From NCBI GenBank assembly GCA_003452695.1, contig DMNP01000223.1, positions 1-15,095 on the forward strand: a stretch of DNA of 15,095 bases, given 5' to 3'. Both the position numbers and the translations under genes were made by a program. Source of the stretch: Eggerthellaceae bacterium (lineage in GTDB: Bacteria > Actinomycetota > Coriobacteriia > Coriobacteriales > Eggerthellaceae). Below are positions 14,351 to 15,095 of the stretch, piece by piece; positions within the stretch are counted from its first letter, which is position 1, and every line of letters starts with the position of its first letter. The notes beneath the pieces were generated by a model. That model was not told the DNA's origin and did not search any database. It saw nothing but the letters and a program-made list of their open reading frames with translations.

Positions 14351-14379
14351 ATTGCAACATGCGGACCCGGCGTTTGCAA
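14351..14379 (-). promoter_or_regulatory. Weak promoter candidate for the cystatin-like gene
   Basis: On the minus strand TTGCAA (14374-14379) and TGCAAT (14351-14356) are 17 bases apart, each matching four of six consensus bases. The gap to the kinase stop (115 bases) leaves room for a promoter. It places transcription start about 40 bases before the ATG. Confidence 0.25.
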
Positions 14380-14420
14380 GGTTTCAACCTCATCGTTTCG
14401 TGAGATGTAAGTCGGAACGC

Positions 14421-15095
14421 CTATCTAGCGCCGCCGGCCGCGTTCCCGTCGGGCCGCGGGAGAGCCATCGCCACGACCGTGCCGCCGCCCGCGCGGGGCT
14501 CGGCGCGGATTGTGCCCCCGTGCATCTCGGCCACCTCGCGGCAAATGGCCAGCCCGTAGCCCGTGCCGCCATCGCCAGACCAGCCGCGGTCAAAGGCGTG
14601 GGCGAGCGCCTCCTCGGGCATGCCGTCGCCACGATCGGCAACGCTGACCTCTACGCGGTCTCCTGCGGTGCGCGCCGTCATCTCGATGGCACGCCCCTCG
14701 CAGTGGCGGCTGGCGTTCACCACCAGGTTGTAGAGCACCTGCAGCACCAGGTCGCGGTCGCAGCGGATCGAGAGGCCCGACTCGCAGGAGGCCTCGACGC
14801 GGTTGCCCCTCCTCTGGCACACCGGCTCACAGAACGCGGCGGCATCAGCCAGCAACGCCCCCGCATCCTCGTCTCGCATGCTCAGGCCGCCCGCCGTCTG
14901 CCCCAGGCCCACGCGCCCCGCGCCGTCCACCATGCGCCCCAGGCGCGCCGCCTCGCGCTCGGCCACGCGCAGGTGCTCAGCCGTGTCGGCGTTGACGGCG
15001 TCGCGCTCGAGCTGCATGCGGGTGAGTCCGCTGTAGCCAGCGATTACGGAAAGCGGCGTCTTCAGCTCGTGCACGAGGTTCTGCAGGTACGTCTC
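14421..15095 (-). CDS. Sensor histidine kinase, 3' part only (5' end outside window)
   Basis: The reading frame is open to the window edge and starts there with ETYLQNLVHELKTPLS. The visible 224 residues hold the phospho-acceptor H box (HELKTP), the N box (LVLQVLYNLVVNAS), the G1 box (DRGDGMP) and the G2 box (GGTGYGLAIC), in the right order for a membrane histidine kinase of the HisKA/HATPase_c type. The sensor, membrane segments and HAMP region lie beyond 15095. It should phosphorylate the response regulator at 12730-13425. The tail after the ATPase domain is short and ends at a TAG. Confidence 0.93.
   Translation of the reverse strand, partial: ETYLQNLVHELKTPLSVIAGYSGLTRMQLERDAVNADTAEHLRVAEREAARLGRMVDGAGRVGLGQTAGGLSMRDEDAGALLADAAAFCEPVCQRRGNRVEASCESGLSIRCDRDLVLQVLYNLVVNASRHCEGRAIEMTARTAGDRVEVSVADRGDGMPEEALAHAFDRGWSGDGGTGYGLAICREVAEMHGGTIRAEPRAGGGTVVAMALPRPDGNAAGGAR

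Noticed and set aside
1..15095. Mobile element, CRISPR array, tRNA or rRNA
   Set aside because: No transposase, integrase, regularly spaced repeats, or recognisable RNA gene sequence was seen.

Overview
The window is high-GC DNA from what looks like a member of the Coriobacteriia (Eggerthella/Gordonibacter/Slackia-like actinobacteria). This assignment rests on style rather than on a marker gene: a very large Tat-exported, sortase-type surface protein, a Lys/Val-rich 'GTYKVKVK' Ig-like tail fragment typical of coriobacterial surface proteins, a stand-alone condensation-like acyltransferase, and strong GC3 bias. No rRNA, tRNA, CRISPR array, transposase or integrase was found.

Layout. (1) 28-4728 (-) encodes a 1566-residue cell-surface protein with a twin-arginine signal and a C-terminal APNTG / hydrophobic / Arg-rich sorting signal. 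(2) 4729-5362 is a long intergenic zone with dyads, a short ORF whose coding-like start fades after about 18 codons, a tandem 10-bp direct repeat, an inverted repeat and a TATAAT box. (3) 5363-8457 (+) is the most unusual part: a 64-aa Nif11-type leader peptide with a 14-residue Cys/Ser/Trp-rich tail after GGG, then a Fic-fold protein, a small P-loop kinase-like protein (ATGA overlap), and a 497-aa fusion of a D-Ala-D-Ala carboxypeptidase (VanY/M15) fold that lacks its zinc ligands with an AbiEii-like nucleotidyltransferase. (4) A terminator hairpin at 8782-8814 closes the plus-strand block. (5) On the minus strand follow a HAD-phosphatase lipoprotein (8824-10404) and a condensation-domain-like protein (10569-11879). 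(6) 12091-12429 (+) is an orphan C-terminal fragment of a surface protein, ending at a strong GC hairpin. (7) A minus-strand signalling block has the 3' part of a histidine kinase (14421 to the window edge), a secreted protein with two cystatin-like QVVAG modules (13568-14305), and an OmpR-family response regulator (12730-13425).

How the genes may work together. The plus-strand block joins a ribosomally made peptide to three proteins whose folds handle nucleotides or bind peptide termini. One reading is a peptide-modification system in which the Fic and/or nucleotidyltransferase domains attach phosphate or nucleotide to the peptide and the dead carboxypeptidase fold recognises a peptide or cell-wall terminus. 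The other is a toxin/defence-like module next to an orphan precursor. No transporter, protease or cyclase for the peptide is in the window, so this stays a hypothesis. The histidine kinase, cystatin-like protein and response regulator suggest that a two-component system senses or controls an extracellular protease-inhibitor-like protein; this too is inferred from order and strand only.
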